Shown here in pieces: positions 35,939-46,147 of a stretch of DNA of 64,000 bases. Position 1 is the first letter of the stretch; each line of letters opens with the position of its first letter. The notes beneath the pieces are model-generated. The model did not search any database, was not told the origin of the DNA, and saw nothing but the letters and a program-made list of their open reading frames with translations. The position numbers and the translations under genes are program-made. Source of the DNA: an alpha proteobacterium BAL199 (GTDB lineage Bacteria; Pseudomonadota; Alphaproteobacteria; Thalassobaculales; Thalassobaculaceae); the NCBI GenBank assembly GCA_000171835.1, contig ABHC01000007.1, positions 62,001-126,000 on the forward strand, read 5' to 3'.

Positions 35939-37110
35939 CTCTTGTCCTCCGACGCCCCGAGGGCGATCACTTTTCCATCTCGCCACACCGAGGTGCAGCG
36001 CTGGCGCCGTGCCTCGGCGTCGATGTCATTCACCGGCTCCAATCCCTGTACGGTAACGCGCCCGGCAGCCCGCAGTGCCGCGGTCGACTCTCGCGGAGTG
36101 CCGTACGGCGCGTACACCGCCTCTCGCTTGGCCGGTGCCGGCAAGGCCTGCAGCACCATCTCCATGTACAGCGTGAAACCCGTCGCGGTCTCGGTCGGGT
36201 CGCCGTTCGGACGGTATCGCCCACCGCGCCCCATTTCGCCGCGTACCCCACGGGCGAACAGGCTGAACGCGATGCCGGTGTGATATTCGAACCCACGATT
36301 TTCGACCGGATCGAGGGTAATGGCGAGCTCGGGCTCGGCCGCCGCGACCAGGTCGACCACATGGGTCAAACGGTCGAGCGCGGCGCGCGCATCATCCGGC
36401 AGGTCGATCCCCGCCAGCGCCGACAGGGCCGCATCCTTCGGACCGGTGGCGGCCAGCAGGCGGGTCAGTACTGGAGCCACGGCGCCGCCGAGCGCCTCGA
36501 CGGCGGCGATGTCCTTGCGATCGATCGCGGCGCGCAGACGCGCCAGATCGGAGGATGGCAACACGACCTCGGCCAGTACCGCCGGCACCAGCGGCGGCAC
36601 CATCAGGTCGACCGACAGACCCTTCACGCCGGCGGAGCGCAACGTCTCGATCCCCACCAGGATGATCTCGGCGTCGGCCTCGGCGGTGGCGCTGCCGATC
36701 AGCTCGGCACCGACCTGCACCATCTCGCGTTCGGGATTCAGCTGGTCGGCGACGGTGCGCAGCACTTCGCCCGAGTAGCACAGCCGCAGCGGCCGCGGCG
36801 CGTTCTTCAGCCGGGTCGAGGCGATCCGGGCGACTTGCACGGTCATGTCGGCGCGAACACCCATCATGCGCTGCGACATCGGGTCCATCAGCCGGAACAC
36901 CCGGTCGGACGTCGCCGCTCCCGGTCCTTCCAGCAAGCTGGTCTCGAACTCGATCAGCGGTGGCTTCACGCGTTCGTAACCGTGGGCCACGGTACGCGCC
37001 ACCAGCAGCTCGATCAGCCGGGCTTCGTTGCCGGCGCTCGGCGGAAGTATGTCGCGCAGCCCCGCGGGCAACAGGGCGCGGCGGCCGAGTTCAGTCAGCG
37101 TGTCGGACAC
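35935..37110 (-). CDS. hisZ: ATP phosphoribosyltransferase regulatory subunit HisZ
   Basis: A class II aminoacyl-tRNA-synthetase-like paralogue of His[50 protein letters not shown], the motif 2 region with [20 protein letters not shown] and [12 protein letters not shown], and a late [10 protein letters not shown]. It has no anticodon-binding domain and acts as the regulatory partner of the short HisG, controlling histidine synthesis. GTG 37110 is a better start than the frame's first ATG (37215), because [19 protein letters not shown] is the conserved beginning. The product is about 391 residues. Confidence 0.92.
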
Positions 37111-37297
37111 GGGCGGCGCAAGCCTCTCGTCAGGGTATCGAACGGCGCCCTGTCCTAGAGGAAACCGTTGAACGGGGCAACGGGCGGATCGCGTGGGCGC
37201 CACATCCAGGCGCAATCTTATCCGGTTCTCACGCGTTGCCGGGTACTATCGGACCAATGATCAGCGCCACGAGATCGCGCACCATCGGAGACAGCCG

Positions 37298-38671
37298 TTG
37301 AAAGCCGCAGGGCTCCATCGACGCCAACTCTTGAAGACTGCGTTGCTGGCCAGCGGCGTGCTGACCGTGTTTCCGATCCGCCAACCGCAGGCGCAGGCGC
37401 TGCGGGACACCAAGGTCGTCGTCGTCGGAGCGGGTATCTCCGGCCTCGCCGCCGCACGCACACTCGCCGACCAGGGTGCGTCGGTCGTAGTCCTGGAAGC
37501 CAAGGCGCATGTCGGAGGCCGGCTGCGAACCGACTGGTCGCTGGGCGTACCGTTCGAGGTCGGCGCCGGGTGGATCCACGGACCGAGCCGCGACAATCCG
37601 ATCAAGCGGTTGGCCGACGCCGTAGGCGCCAAAACCTTCGTCACCGACGACGACAGTCTGACGATCTTCGACGCCGCCGGTGACGCGCTGCCCGACGACC
37701 GGGTGAAGAAGATCGACACAGACTGGGAGCGTTTGATCCTGCGGATCGACGAAGCGTTGGAATCAGACGACCGCCGCAGCCTCCGCGATGCCATCGCCAC
37801 CCTGGCGCCCCAGGCGCTGAACGACCCGGGCGTGTTGTGGGCGCTCTCAGCTTATACCGAGTTCTCCAGAGGCGGGCCGATCGAAGACCTGTCGGCCACC
37901 CTGCACGACGATGACGAGGCGTTTCCGGGTGCCGACGCGATCGTGGTCAGCGGTTACGACAAAATCCTGGCACCGCTGGCGGCCGGTCTCGACATCCGGT
38001 TGTTCAGCCCAGTCAGCGCGATCACCTTGGCTGGCGACGGCGTGGTCGTTCGCACCTGCACCGGCGAGATGGCAGCCGACTATGTCATCTGCGGCGTACC
38101 GTTGGGCGTGCTCAAGGCGGGACAGATCGCCTTCAAACCGGCGTTACCTGCCGCGTACCGCAGGAACATTGCCGATCTCGGTTTCGGGAGCGTGACCAAG
38201 ATCGCCTTCGAGTTTGCGGCTCCGTTCTGGGACCTGAAGACCCAGTACTTCGGCACCATGACCGCGCCGAAGGGGCGCTGGAACTACTGGCTCAACTACC
38301 GCACTTTCTCCGACAGCAACGTGCTCCTCGGCCTCAGCGTCGGCGCCTACGCCCCGATCGCCGACCGGATGAGCGACGCCGAGATGGCCGCCGATGCGCT
38401 GGCCGTGCTGCGGGGTGTGTGGGGCACCGACGTCGGCACGCCGCTGCGCACGCTGGCCACCCATTGGTCGTCCGACCCGTTCACCCTCGGCGCCTACAGC
38501 TATCCGCGGCCGGGCAATCGGGCAGCCCAGTTCGACGACTTGGGCGAGTCGGTCGGCGACCGGCTGTTCTTCTGCGGCGAGCACACGATCTTTGACCATG
38601 CCGGCACGACACACGGTGCCTATCTGTCAGGGCTACGCGCGGCAGCACAGGTGCTGGAGGAAGTGCGCTGA
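37298..38671 (+). CDS. FAD-dependent amine oxidase, Tat-exported
   Basis: A 457-residue flavoprotein. The N-terminus is a twin-arginine signal (LHRRQLLKTALLASGV, cleaved after PQAQA). Then comes the Rossmann FAD site VVVVGAGISGLAAARTLADQGASVVVLEAKAHVGGRLRTD, with GAGWIHGPSRDNP and the closing FFCGEHTIFDHAGTTHGAYLSGLRAA that binds FAD in this family. It oxidises a primary or secondary amine to an aldehyde, ammonia and hydrogen peroxide, in the periplasm given the Tat signal; the substrate is unknown. I chose TTG 37298, seven bases after GGAG; the frame reaches 37193 but the extra residues have no sense as a signal. Confidence 0.87.
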   Translation: MKAAGLHRRQLLKTALLASGVLTVFPIRQPQAQALRDTKVVVVGAGISGLAAARTLADQGASVVVLEAKAHVGGRLRTDWSLGVPFEVGAGWIHGPSRDNPIKRLADAVGAKTFVTDDDSLTIFDAAGDALPDDRVKKIDTDWERLILRIDEALESDDRRSLRDAIATLAPQALNDPGVLWALSAYTEFSRGGPIEDLSATLHDDDEAFPGADAIVVSGYDKILAPLAAGLDIRLFSPVSAITLAGDGVVVRTCTGEMAADYVICGVPLGVLKAGQIAFKPALPAAYRRNIADLGFGSVTKIAFEFAAPFWDLKTQYFGTMTAPKGRWNYWLNYRTFSDSNVLLGLSVGAYAPIADRMSDAEMAADALAVLRGVWGTDVGTPLRTLATHWSSDPFTLGAYSYPRPGNRAAQFDDLGESVGDRLFFCGEHTIFDHAGTTHGAYLSGLRAAAQVLEEVR

Positions 38672-38787
38672 TGCTAAGGACGCTATTCTACACCTCAGAT
38701 CGGTCGGACAAACCGGCCAGCTTGGATACTGGCGTTGTCCGCCTCGATCAGGTAACGCTCGCTGACGACTGACGAGAGTATTGCTTC

Positions 38788-39528
38788 ATGATGCGTCTGC
38801 CGATTTGCGGCTTGGTCTGCCTGCTGCTTGCCAGCTGCGCTTCGCCGGAACCCGCTCTGCGGCAACCGCCGCCCGCCGCGCCGGTTGCGGCCACCGGGCC
38901 GGCCGTGATTGCATCAACCATGGAAATCCGGATCGACGCCTCGGCGGTAGGCAACCCGCCGCTGGACGGCGTCAACCTCCAGGATGCGCTCGCCAATGTC
39001 ACGATCACCGAGTTCCAGTCAGGATACGGCGTGGCGGTGTCGCCGGTCCTGGGCTCGCACGTCGAAGGGTCGCGGATCATCACCCACTACGCGCCGAACG
39101 CCTATCGCCAGACGGTCCACATCGACGGCCACGGTGCGACGCACTTCGCCCATTCCGATGTCAGCCCCGGCTGGTACACGTTGTACAGCTACGGCTCGAC
39201 CGCAGGCTTCGACGTCACCCAGCCGCGCAAGGGCCAGCGTTCGTGCCTGGCAGCGGGCCTCAAGCTGGCACCCGGCGTCCGGCCGGTCGACCTGAAACCG
39301 GGCGATGTCGGGTATTTCGGACACTTCGTGATCGTGATCGCGGTCCTGCCCGGCAAGGGTGGCGCCCCGGCGTTCGAACTGGAGGTGACCGATTCCTTCA
39401 TCGAACCGGGCCCGGCCAATCTCAACGAACTTTTGAGCGCCAAAGGCCTGGATGCCTCCCGCGCGCGGCGCATCCCGGCCAACGGCTTCCCCTGCCCGTG
39501 GTCGGTGCCACGAGCCGGTTCCAGCTGA
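38788..39528 (+). CDS. Putative lipoprotein of unknown function
   Basis: A 246-residue lipoprotein (lipobox LLASC, Cys near residue 17). A Pro/Ala-rich linker follows, then a beta-rich domain with several aromatic and histidine positions (THFAHSDVSPGWYTLYSYGS, YFGHFVIVIAVLPGKGG). Homology not recognised. The start ATG 38788 is followed by a second ATG. It precedes soxB by 124 bases on the same strand; a functional link is uncertain. Confidence 0.7.
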   Translation: MMRLPICGLVCLLLASCASPEPALRQPPPAAPVAATGPAVIASTMEIRIDASAVGNPPLDGVNLQDALANVTITEFQSGYGVAVSPVLGSHVEGSRIITHYAPNAYRQTVHIDGHGATHFAHSDVSPGWYTLYSYGSTAGFDVTQPRKGQRSCLAAGLKLAPGVRPVDLKPGDVGYFGHFVIVIAVLPGKGGAPAFELEVTDSFIEPGPANLNELLSAKGLDASRARRIPANGFPCPWSVPRAGSS

Positions 39529-39652
39529 CACGAACGCCGATTCACCACCTGAAACCGACGCCGATCCGTCGTCCGCGGCAAAACGTCTGAGCTATGCGAC
39601 GCTAGGGTGCGCGGCATAGTGTTGTCGCAGGGTTTCTGGGGGAGTTGGCCGC

Positions 39653-40942
39653 ATGGCCGAGGCAGGACGGCGGCGCGGCCCGACGGGCAAGCCGCGCTAC
39701 TCGATCTTGGCGCTGGCGCGCAACGCGCTCAGCTACCATGAGAACTGGCAGGCCGCCTGGCGCAGCCCGGAGCCGAAGCCGTCCTATGACGCCATTGTCG
39801 TCGGCGGCGGCGGGCATGGCCTGGCCACCGCCTACTACCTCGCCTCGGTGCACGGCATCCGAAACGTGGCGGTGCTTGAGAAGGGCTGGATCGGCGGCGG
39901 CAACACCGGGCGCAACACCACGATCATCCGCTCCAACTACCTGTGGGACGAGTCGGCTGCGATCTACGAACACGCGCTGAAGCTGTGGGAAGGCCTGAGC
40001 CAGGAGCTGAACTTCAACCTGATGTTCAGCCAGCGCGGCGTGATCACCCTGGCCCACTCCGAGCATGAGTTGAAGGAGATGCGCCGCCGGGTCGAGGCGA
40101 TCCGCTTGAACGGCATCGACACCGAGGTGCTGTCGACCGCCGACGTGAAGAAACTGGTTCCGATCATCAACACCGACCAGGGCATCCGCCATCCGGTGAT
40201 GGGCGGATTCATCCAGCGGCGCGGCGGCACCGCCCGCCACGACGCGGTCGCCTGGGGCTATGCCCGCGCCGCCGACGATCTGGGCGTCGACATCATCCAG
40301 AACTGCGAGGTCACCGGCTTCTTGAAGGACGGCAATGGCGCGATCGAGGGGGTCGAGACCAGCCGCGGCACCATCCGCTCCAAGCGTATCGGCTGCGTCG
40401 CGGCGGGGCATTCCGCCGTGCTGGCCGACCTTGCCGGATTCAAGCTGCCGATCCAGGCCCGCCCGCTGCAGGCGCTGGTGTCGGAGCCGATCAAGCCGGT
40501 GATCGACACCGTGGTGATGTCGAACGCCGTGCACATGTACATCAGCCAGTCTGACAAGGGCGAGTTGGTGCTGGGCGCCGGCACCGACAGCTACAACTCC
40601 TACGCCCAGCGCGGCTCGCTGAACATCATCGAGCACCAGCTGGCCGCCGCCTGCGAGCTGTACCCGATCGTCTCGCGCCTTCGGGTGCTGCGGACCTGGG
40701 GCGGCATCGTCGACACCTGCCCGGACGCCTCGCCGATCGTCTCCAGGACTCCGGTTGACGGCCTGTACTTCAACTGCGGCTGGGGCACCGGCGGCTTCAA
40801 GGCCACGCCCGGCTCCGGTCATGTGTTCGCCGATCTGATGGCCCGCGACCGGCCGAACCCCGTCGCCGCCCCGTTCACGCTGGAGCGGTTCAAGGGCGGC
40901 TACCTGATCGACGAGCACGGCGCCGCTGGCGTGGCGCACTAG
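39653..40942 (+). CDS. soxB: Sarcosine oxidase subunit beta (SoxB)
   Basis: A 429-residue flavoprotein. The FAD loop is [21 protein letters not shown] (near residue 45), with [24 protein letters not shown] typical of the heterotetrameric enzyme, and the segment [20 protein letters not shown] containing the His that carries covalent FMN in this family. The subunit, with SoxA, oxidatively demethylates sarcosine to glycine. ATG 39653 follows GGGGGAGTTGG. It is the first gene of soxBDAG; soxD starts 12 bases later. Confidence 0.95.
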   Translation: MAEAGRRRGPTGKPRYSILALARNALSYHENWQAAWRSPEPKPSYDAIVVGGGGHGLATAYYLASVHGIRNVAVLEKGWIGGGNTGRNTTIIRSNYLWDESAAIYEHALKLWEGLSQELNFNLMFSQRGVITLAHSEHELKEMRRRVEAIRLNGIDTEVLSTADVKKLVPIINTDQGIRHPVMGGFIQRRGGTARHDAVAWGYARAADDLGVDIIQNCEVTGFLKDGNGAIEGVETSRGTIRSKRIGCVAAGHSAVLADLAGFKLPIQARPLQALVSEPIKPVIDTVVMSNAVHMYISQSDKGELVLGAGTDSYNSYAQRGSLNIIEHQLAAACELYPIVSRLRVLRTWGGIVDTCPDASPIVSRTPVDGLYFNCGWGTGGFKATPGSGHVFADLMARDRPNPVAAPFTLERFKGGYLIDEHGAAGVAH

Positions 40943-40954
40943 GAGGGCGACGAC

Positions 40955-41260
40955 ATGATGCTGATCCCCTGCCCCTGGTGCGGCCCGCGCGACGATTCGG
41001 AATTCGCCTACGGCAACCAGGCCCACATCGCCCGTCCGTCCGATCCGGCGTCGACCAGCGATCAGGAATGGGCCGAGTACTTGTATTTCCGCGACAACCC
41101 CAAGGGTCCGTTCGCTGAGCGCTGGATGCACGCCGCCGGATGTCGGCGCTGGTTCCACGTGGTGCGCGACACCAACAGCCACGTGATCCTGCAGGTCTAC
41201 AAGGTCGGCGAATGGCCTGATCCGGCGCTGGGCGTCGGGCCGGCGAACAAGGAGTCCTGA
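40955..41260 (+). CDS. soxD: Sarcosine oxidase subunit delta (SoxD)
   Basis: A 101-residue protein. A zinc site is visible: CPWCG at residues 6-10, plus His and Cys in MHAAGCRRWFHVVRD. Delta is a zinc-binding structural subunit of the heterotetramer. ATG 40955 follows a strong AGGAGG. Order B-D-A-G and the short distances are those of known heterotetrameric sarcosine oxidase operons. Confidence 0.95.
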   Translation: MMLIPCPWCGPRDDSEFAYGNQAHIARPSDPASTSDQEWAEYLYFRDNPKGPFAERWMHAAGCRRWFHVVRDTNSHVILQVYKVGEWPDPALGVGPANKES

Positions 41261-41261
41261 G

Positions 41262-44200
41262 GTGGCGAACCAGTCTAACCGCCTCGCCGCCGGCGGCCGC
41301 GTCGACCGCCGCAGGCCTCTGGTGTTCCGCTTCGACGGCCGGCGCCTGCAGGGGTACGCCGGCGACACATTGGCCTCGGCCCTGCTGGCCAATGACGTCC
41401 ACCTTGTCGGCCGCAGCTTCAAGTACCACCGGCCGCGCGGCATCCTCGGCCTGGGGTCGGAGGAACCGAACGCGCTAATCCAGCTCGGCCGCGGCAACCG
41501 CACCGAGCCGAATCTGCGGGCCACCCAGATCGAACTGTTCGACGGGCTCGACGCCCACAGCCAGAACCGCTGGCCGTGCCTTCGCTTCGATGTCGGTGCC
41601 GTGAACTCGGCGTTCCACCGGCTGTTCCCGGCTGGATTCTACTACAAGACCTTCATGTGGCCGGCGTCGCTGTGGAGCACTTACGAGGAAGTGATCCGCC
41701 ACGCGGCCGGGCTCGGCCGGGCGCCGGAAGGCCCCGACCCCGACCGCTACGAGCGCATGCACGCCCACTGCGACGTGCTGATCGCCGGTGGCGGGCCGGC
41801 CGGCCTGGCGGCGGCACTGGCCGCCGGGCGCAGCGGCGCGCGGGTGATCCTGGCCGACGAACAGGCGGAGTTCGGCGGCTCGCTGTTGGGCGACGACGAC
41901 GTGACCATCGGCGGCACCCCGGCGGTCGACTGGGTCGCCGAAGTGGTGGCCGAGTTGGAGTCGATGCCGGAGGTCACGCTGCTGCGGCGCGCGACCGTCA
42001 ACGGCTACTACGATCACAACTACCTGACCATCGCCGAACGGGTGACCGACCATCTGGGCGTCGGTCTACCGACCGTGCCGCGGCAGCGGCTGTGGAAGGT
42101 TCGCGCCGGACGCGTGGTTCTCGCGACCGGCGCGATCGAGCGGCCGCTGGTGTTCCGGGACAACGACCGGCCCGGCGTGATGCTGTCCACCGCGGTGCGC
42201 GGCTATGCGGTGCGCTACGGCGTGCTGGCCGGACGCCGGCCGCTGATTGTGACCGGCAACGACGACGGCTACCGAACTGCCTTCGCCCTGGCTGACCGGC
42301 AGGCGCGGGTCGCCGGCATCGTCGATCTACGCACCGACCCGATCGGGCCGCTGGTCGCAGAAGCCAAAAATCGCGGGATCGAGGTCCTGGCCGGCCACAG
42401 CGTTACCGCCACCCATGGCGGACGGCGCATCGAAGCAGCGGAGATCGCCCCGATGACCGCCGACGGCTCCGGCCTCGCCGGTTCGACCCGCACGCTGGAA
42501 TGCGACGTGATCGCTATGGCCGGCGGCTTCAACCCGACGGTCCATCTGTTTTCACAGTCGCGCGGCAAACTGCGGTGGGACGGCGAGCGGGCGGCCTTTC
42601 TGCCGGGAACCAGCCACGAGGCCGAGGTTTCGGTCGGCGGCTGCGCCGGCACGAGTAGCGTGACGCAAGCGATCAAGGACGGCATCAAGGCCGGGCTGGA
42701 TCAGGTTCGCGCGCTGGGTCACACCGCCCGCCAGCCGGCCGCACCGGCGGTCGAGGAGCACGGCCAGGGTGAGACCCGTCCCCTATGGCTGTTGCCGTCG
42801 ACCCAACCGGTCGGGCGCAAAGGCAAGCATTTCGTCGACTTCCAGAACGACGTCACCGCCGCCGACCTGATGCTGGCGACTCGCGAAGGCTACCGCTCGA
42901 TCGAGCACGTCAAGCGCTACACCACCACCGGCATGGGCACCGACCAGGGCAAGACCTCCAACGTCAACGCCCTGGCGATCGTCGGCCAGTCGCTCGGCGT
43001 GGACGTGCCGGCGGTCGGCACCACCACGTTCCGGGCGCCGTACACCCCGACCACCATCGGCGCCTATGGCGGCCGAGACGTCGGGCACCTGTTCGCCCCG
43101 ACCCGCACCACCGCAATGGACCCTTGGCACCGGGCGAACGGGGCAAAGTTTGAGCATGTCGGCGACTGGATGCGGGCCTGGTACTACCCGAAGGCAGGCG
43201 AGACCTTCCGCCAAGCGGTCGACCGCGAAGTCACGGTCGCACGCAACGGCGTCGCCCTGCTCGACGCCTCGACGCTCGGCAAGATCGACATCCGCGGCGG
43301 TGACGCGGCCGAGTTCCTGAATCGGGTCTACACCAACGCGTGGGCCAAGCTCGGCACCGGGCGCTGCCGCTACGGGTTCATGCTGAAGGAAGACGGCATG
43401 GTCATGGACGACGGGGTGACCACCCGGCTTGCCGACGACCATTTCCACATGACGACGACTACAGGCGGCGCCGCCCGCGTGATGAACTGGCTGGAGGAGT
43501 ACCTGCAGACCGAGTGGCCGGAGATGGACGTGCGCCTGACCTCGGTCACTGAACAGTGGGCGGTCGCGTCGATCTGCGGGCCGAAGTGCCGGGAACTGCT
43601 CGGCCGGCTGTGCAGCGACATCGACCTCGGCAACGACGCCTTCCCGTTCATGGCGATGCGCGACGGCACTGTGGCGGAAATCCCGGCACGGGTGTTCCGG
43701 ATTTCATTCACCGGCGAGCTCAGCTTCGAGATCAACGTGCCGACCCGCTACGGGTTAGCGCTGTGGGAGGCGCTGATGACGGCCGGCGCGGACCTCGGAA
43801 TCACTCCCTACGGCACCGAGGCGATGCACGTGCTGCGCGCCGAGAAGGGCTTCATCATCGTCGGCCAGGACACCGACGGCTCGGTGACGCCGCTCGACCT
43901 CGGAATGGACTGGATCGTCTCCAAGTCCAAGCCGGACTTCATCGGCAAGCGCGGCCTCGCCCGACCCGACCTGCACAAGCCCGACCGCAAGCAACTGGTC
44001 GGCCTGCTGACCGAAGATCCGACATTCGTGCTGCCGGAAGGCGGCCATGTGGTCGAGACCGTCAAGCCGAAACCGCCGATGGCGATGCTCGGCCACGTCA
44101 CCTCGTCCTACTACAGCCCGAGCGCCGGGCGTTCGATCGCGATGGCCCTGGTCAAGGGCGGCCACGCTCGCAAGGGCCAAACGCTGTACGTGCCGCTGGA

Positions 44201-44273
44201 GGGCCGGACCATTCCGGTGACGGTCGCCGGCACCGTGTTCTTCGATCCGGAAGGGAGCCGCCGCGATGGCTGA
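41262..44273 (+). CDS. soxA: Sarcosine oxidase subunit alpha (SoxA)
   Basis: A 1003-residue subunit. Residues 15-120 are a ferredoxin-like Fer2_3 domain (FRFDGRRLQGYAGDTLASALLAN). About 165-480 is the NAD/FAD-binding region (HCDVLIAGGGPAGLAAALAAG). From about 610 to the end is an aminomethyltransferase (GcvT-like) domain (DASTLGKIDIRGGDAAEFLNRVYTNAW, GYRGFIGKRGLARPDLHK), which uses tetrahydrofolate to trap the one-carbon unit. It begins with GTG 41262 after AAGGAG, one base past the soxD stop, and overlaps soxG by 8 bases. Confidence 0.95.
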   Translation: MANQSNRLAAGGRVDRRRPLVFRFDGRRLQGYAGDTLASALLANDVHLVGRSFKYHRPRGILGLGSEEPNALIQLGRGNRTEPNLRATQIELFDGLDAHSQNRWPCLRFDVGAVNSAFHRLFPAGFYYKTFMWPASLWSTYEEVIRHAAGLGRAPEGPDPDRYERMHAHCDVLIAGGGPAGLAAALAAGRSGARVILADEQAEFGGSLLGDDDVTIGGTPAVDWVAEVVAELESMPEVTLLRRATVNGYYDHNYLTIAERVTDHLGVGLPTVPRQRLWKVRAGRVVLATGAIERPLVFRDNDRPGVMLSTAVRGYAVRYGVLAGRRPLIVTGNDDGYRTAFALADRQARVAGIVDLRTDPIGPLVAEAKNRGIEVLAGHSVTATHGGRRIEAAEIAPMTADGSGLAGSTRTLECDVIAMAGGFNPTVHLFSQSRGKLRWDGERAAFLPGTSHEAEVSVGGCAGTSSVTQAIKDGIKAGLDQVRALGHTARQPAAPAVEEHGQGETRPLWLLPSTQPVGRKGKHFVDFQNDVTAADLMLATREGYRSIEHVKRYTTTGMGTDQGKTSNVNALAIVGQSLGVDVPAVGTTTFRAPYTPTTIGAYGGRDVGHLFAPTRTTAMDPWHRANGAKFEHVGDWMRAWYYPKAGETFRQAVDREVTVARNGVALLDASTLGKIDIRGGDAAEFLNRVYTNAWAKLGTGRCRYGFMLKEDGMVMDDGVTTRLADDHFHMTTTTGGAARVMNWLEEYLQTEWPEMDVRLTSVTEQWAVASICGPKCRELLGRLCSDIDLGNDAFPFMAMRDGTVAEIPARVFRISFTGELSFEINVPTRYGLALWEALMTAGADLGITPYGTEAMHVLRAEKGFIIVGQDTDGSVTPLDLGMDWIVSKSKPDFIGKRGLARPDLHKPDRKQLVGLLTEDPTFVLPEGGHVVETVKPKPPMAMLGHVTSSYYSPSAGRSIAMALVKGGHARKGQTLYVPLEGRTIPVTVAGTVFFDPEGSRRDG

Positions 44274-44874
44274 GCCTCAGACCCCGACCGCGCGCACGCC
44301 GCTCGACGGCTACACCGGACCGATCGGCGGCCCGTCCGATGCCGGCGTGGTGCTCGGCGAGGTGCGTTTCCAGGGCAAGCTGAACCTGCGCGGCAACCCT
44401 GACGACGCAGCCTTCCGTTCGGCGGTCACCGGCGCGGTCGGCGTCGAGCCGCCGATCACCCCTGGAACGGTTGCCGCAGTCGACGACCGAGCGATCCTGT
44501 GGCTCGGGCCGGACGAGTGGCTGATCGTCACGCCAACCGGCGACGAGACCGCGCTGCGTGCAGCGCTCGATGCCGCGCTGGCCGGCCTGCGTGCGTCGAC
44601 TGTTGACGTTTCGGACAACTACACGACCATACGGATCGGCGGTCCGAAAGCCCGCTGGGTGCTGGCCAAGGGCTGGCCGGTCGACCTGCACCCGAAGGCC
44701 TTCGGCCCCGGCCGAGTCGTCCAGAGCAACCTGGCCTTGACCAACGTCATCCTGCGCCAGACCGACGACGCCCCGACCTACGAGATCCTGGTGCGGCCGT
44801 CCTTCGCGAAATACCTCTGGGACTGGCTGACCGATGCGTCCCTGGAAGTCGGTTGCCGCATCGACGCCGCGTGA
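44266..44874 (+). CDS. soxG: Sarcosine oxidase subunit gamma (SoxG)
   Basis: A 202-residue protein with the gamma/GcvT-like fold: LRGNPDDAAFRSAVTGAVGVEPPITPGT, WLGPDEWLIVTPTGDE, the TTIRIGGPKARWVLAKGWPVDLHP and TNVILRQTDDAPTYEILVRPSFAKYLWDWL stretches. It completes the heterotetramer. Start ATG 44266 lies within the end of soxA. No folate-cycle gene (folD, purU, glyA) follows, unlike many sox operons. Confidence 0.93.
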   Translation: MAEPQTPTARTPLDGYTGPIGGPSDAGVVLGEVRFQGKLNLRGNPDDAAFRSAVTGAVGVEPPITPGTVAAVDDRAILWLGPDEWLIVTPTGDETALRAALDAALAGLRASTVDVSDNYTTIRIGGPKARWVLAKGWPVDLHPKAFGPGRVVQSNLALTNVILRQTDDAPTYEILVRPSFAKYLWDWLTDASLEVGCRIDAA

Positions 44875-44887
44875 ACCGATCGAGCGG

Positions 44888-46132
44888 ATGAACCGGAGAA
44901 CACTGCTTACCCTCGTCCTACTGGCAGGTGCCGCCGCAGCGCTGGTTCTCCGCGTGCCGGAGGTCGTGCTGGAGCCGCGGTTCTGGGCCGAGGAGGCCCG
45001 GGTTTATTTCGTCTACGCCCTGAACAATCCGGCCGGTAGTGCCTTGCTCGCGCCGCATCAGGGCTACTATTCGCTGGTCCCGAACTTGGCGACCTGGCTC
45101 GCGACCCTGGTACCGCTCGAGACAGCGCCGGCCGTTACGACCGCCGCTGCCCTGCTGGTGCAGTTCGTTCCCGTACTGATTGTCGCGACTAGCACGGCGG
45201 CGTGGAGTCGCGATCCCGGGCGATTGATCGTCACCGTCCTGGTGGTGCTCCTGGTCGGTGCCGCCGGGGAGTTGCACGCCACGACCACCAACAGCCAGTT
45301 CCACCTGGCGCTCGCCGCTGCCGTGATCTTCGTCGAGTTCACCTCCGACCAACCGCCAATGCGCCGCACCCTGCTGATCCTGGTGCTGGTGCTCGGCGGC
45401 ATCACCGGGGTGCAGGCGACGTTGCTGGCGCCGGTGTTCGCGTGGCGTTGGTGGCGGGACCGGCAGCGCCAGGACGCCGCTGCCACCGTGGCACTCGGTG
45501 CCTGCCTCGTCCTTCAAATCGCCGTGGTGATGGCGGTGTCGGGCGAGGCCGACCGGTTCGCCGCACCGGGCGATATCGCAAAGGCGCTGCTCGGCTCGTT
45601 GGAGGATCTGGCGAAGGGATTGCTGATCTATCCGATCGCCGGAGGGCTGGGGCCGAAATACCTCAAGCTGCCATTCGGCGTCGCGTTTCTGGTCTTAGGC
45701 ACGCTCGGCGTGGCCGCGGCGGCGGTCGCCCAGATCGCCATCCTGCGGCGCGGTCCCGGTCGAGACCTGATTGCCGCTGCCTGGTTGATCGCAATCGTCT
45801 CGTTCATCGGCTCGCCCCGCATGGCCGGCGGCGACCGCTATCTGGAGGCGTCGTCGGTACTGATCGTGCTGGCGATTGCGGTGGTGGCTTTCGACACTGG
45901 TCGGAACCGGCTGGTCCGGACCGCTGCAGGAACGGCGGTGCTGATCGCCATCGTGATGAACGGCTGGCTGTATGGCGTGCGCACCAGCGATGTGTACGAT
46001 CCGGGCTGGCCGGTCTGGCGGCAGGAAGTATCGGCCTGGCGCGCCGGGGAACGGGCCGAGCCGCGTATCCACCCGCAATGGGCCGATGGTGTGTGGACGG
46101 TTCCGCTGCCGGAGCGGTTGCGGACACCATGA
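44888..46132 (+). CDS. Polytopic membrane protein, GT-C-like
   Basis: A 414-residue protein with about ten hydrophobic helices. Near the start, RFWAEEARVYFVYALNN resembles the acidic first-loop motif of GT-C glycosyltransferase-like membrane proteins (FWxEDxxVF), and the C-terminus is a soluble tail. This suggests transfer of a lipid-linked sugar, but no full motif set is visible and the call is tentative. ATG 44888 chosen; it starts 13 bases after soxG and may be co-transcribed, though unrelated in function. Confidence 0.6.
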   Translation: MNRRTLLTLVLLAGAAAALVLRVPEVVLEPRFWAEEARVYFVYALNNPAGSALLAPHQGYYSLVPNLATWLATLVPLETAPAVTTAAALLVQFVPVLIVATSTAAWSRDPGRLIVTVLVVLLVGAAGELHATTTNSQFHLALAAAVIFVEFTSDQPPMRRTLLILVLVLGGITGVQATLLAPVFAWRWWRDRQRQDAAATVALGACLVLQIAVVMAVSGEADRFAAPGDIAKALLGSLEDLAKGLLIYPIAGGLGPKYLKLPFGVAFLVLGTLGVAAAAVAQIAILRRGPGRDLIAAAWLIAIVSFIGSPRMAGGDRYLEASSVLIVLAIAVVAFDTGRNRLVRTAAGTAVLIAIVMNGWLYGVRTSDVYDPGWPVWRQEVSAWRAGERAEPRIHPQWADGVWTVPLPERLRTP

Positions 46133-46147
46133 GACGGGTCGACGACG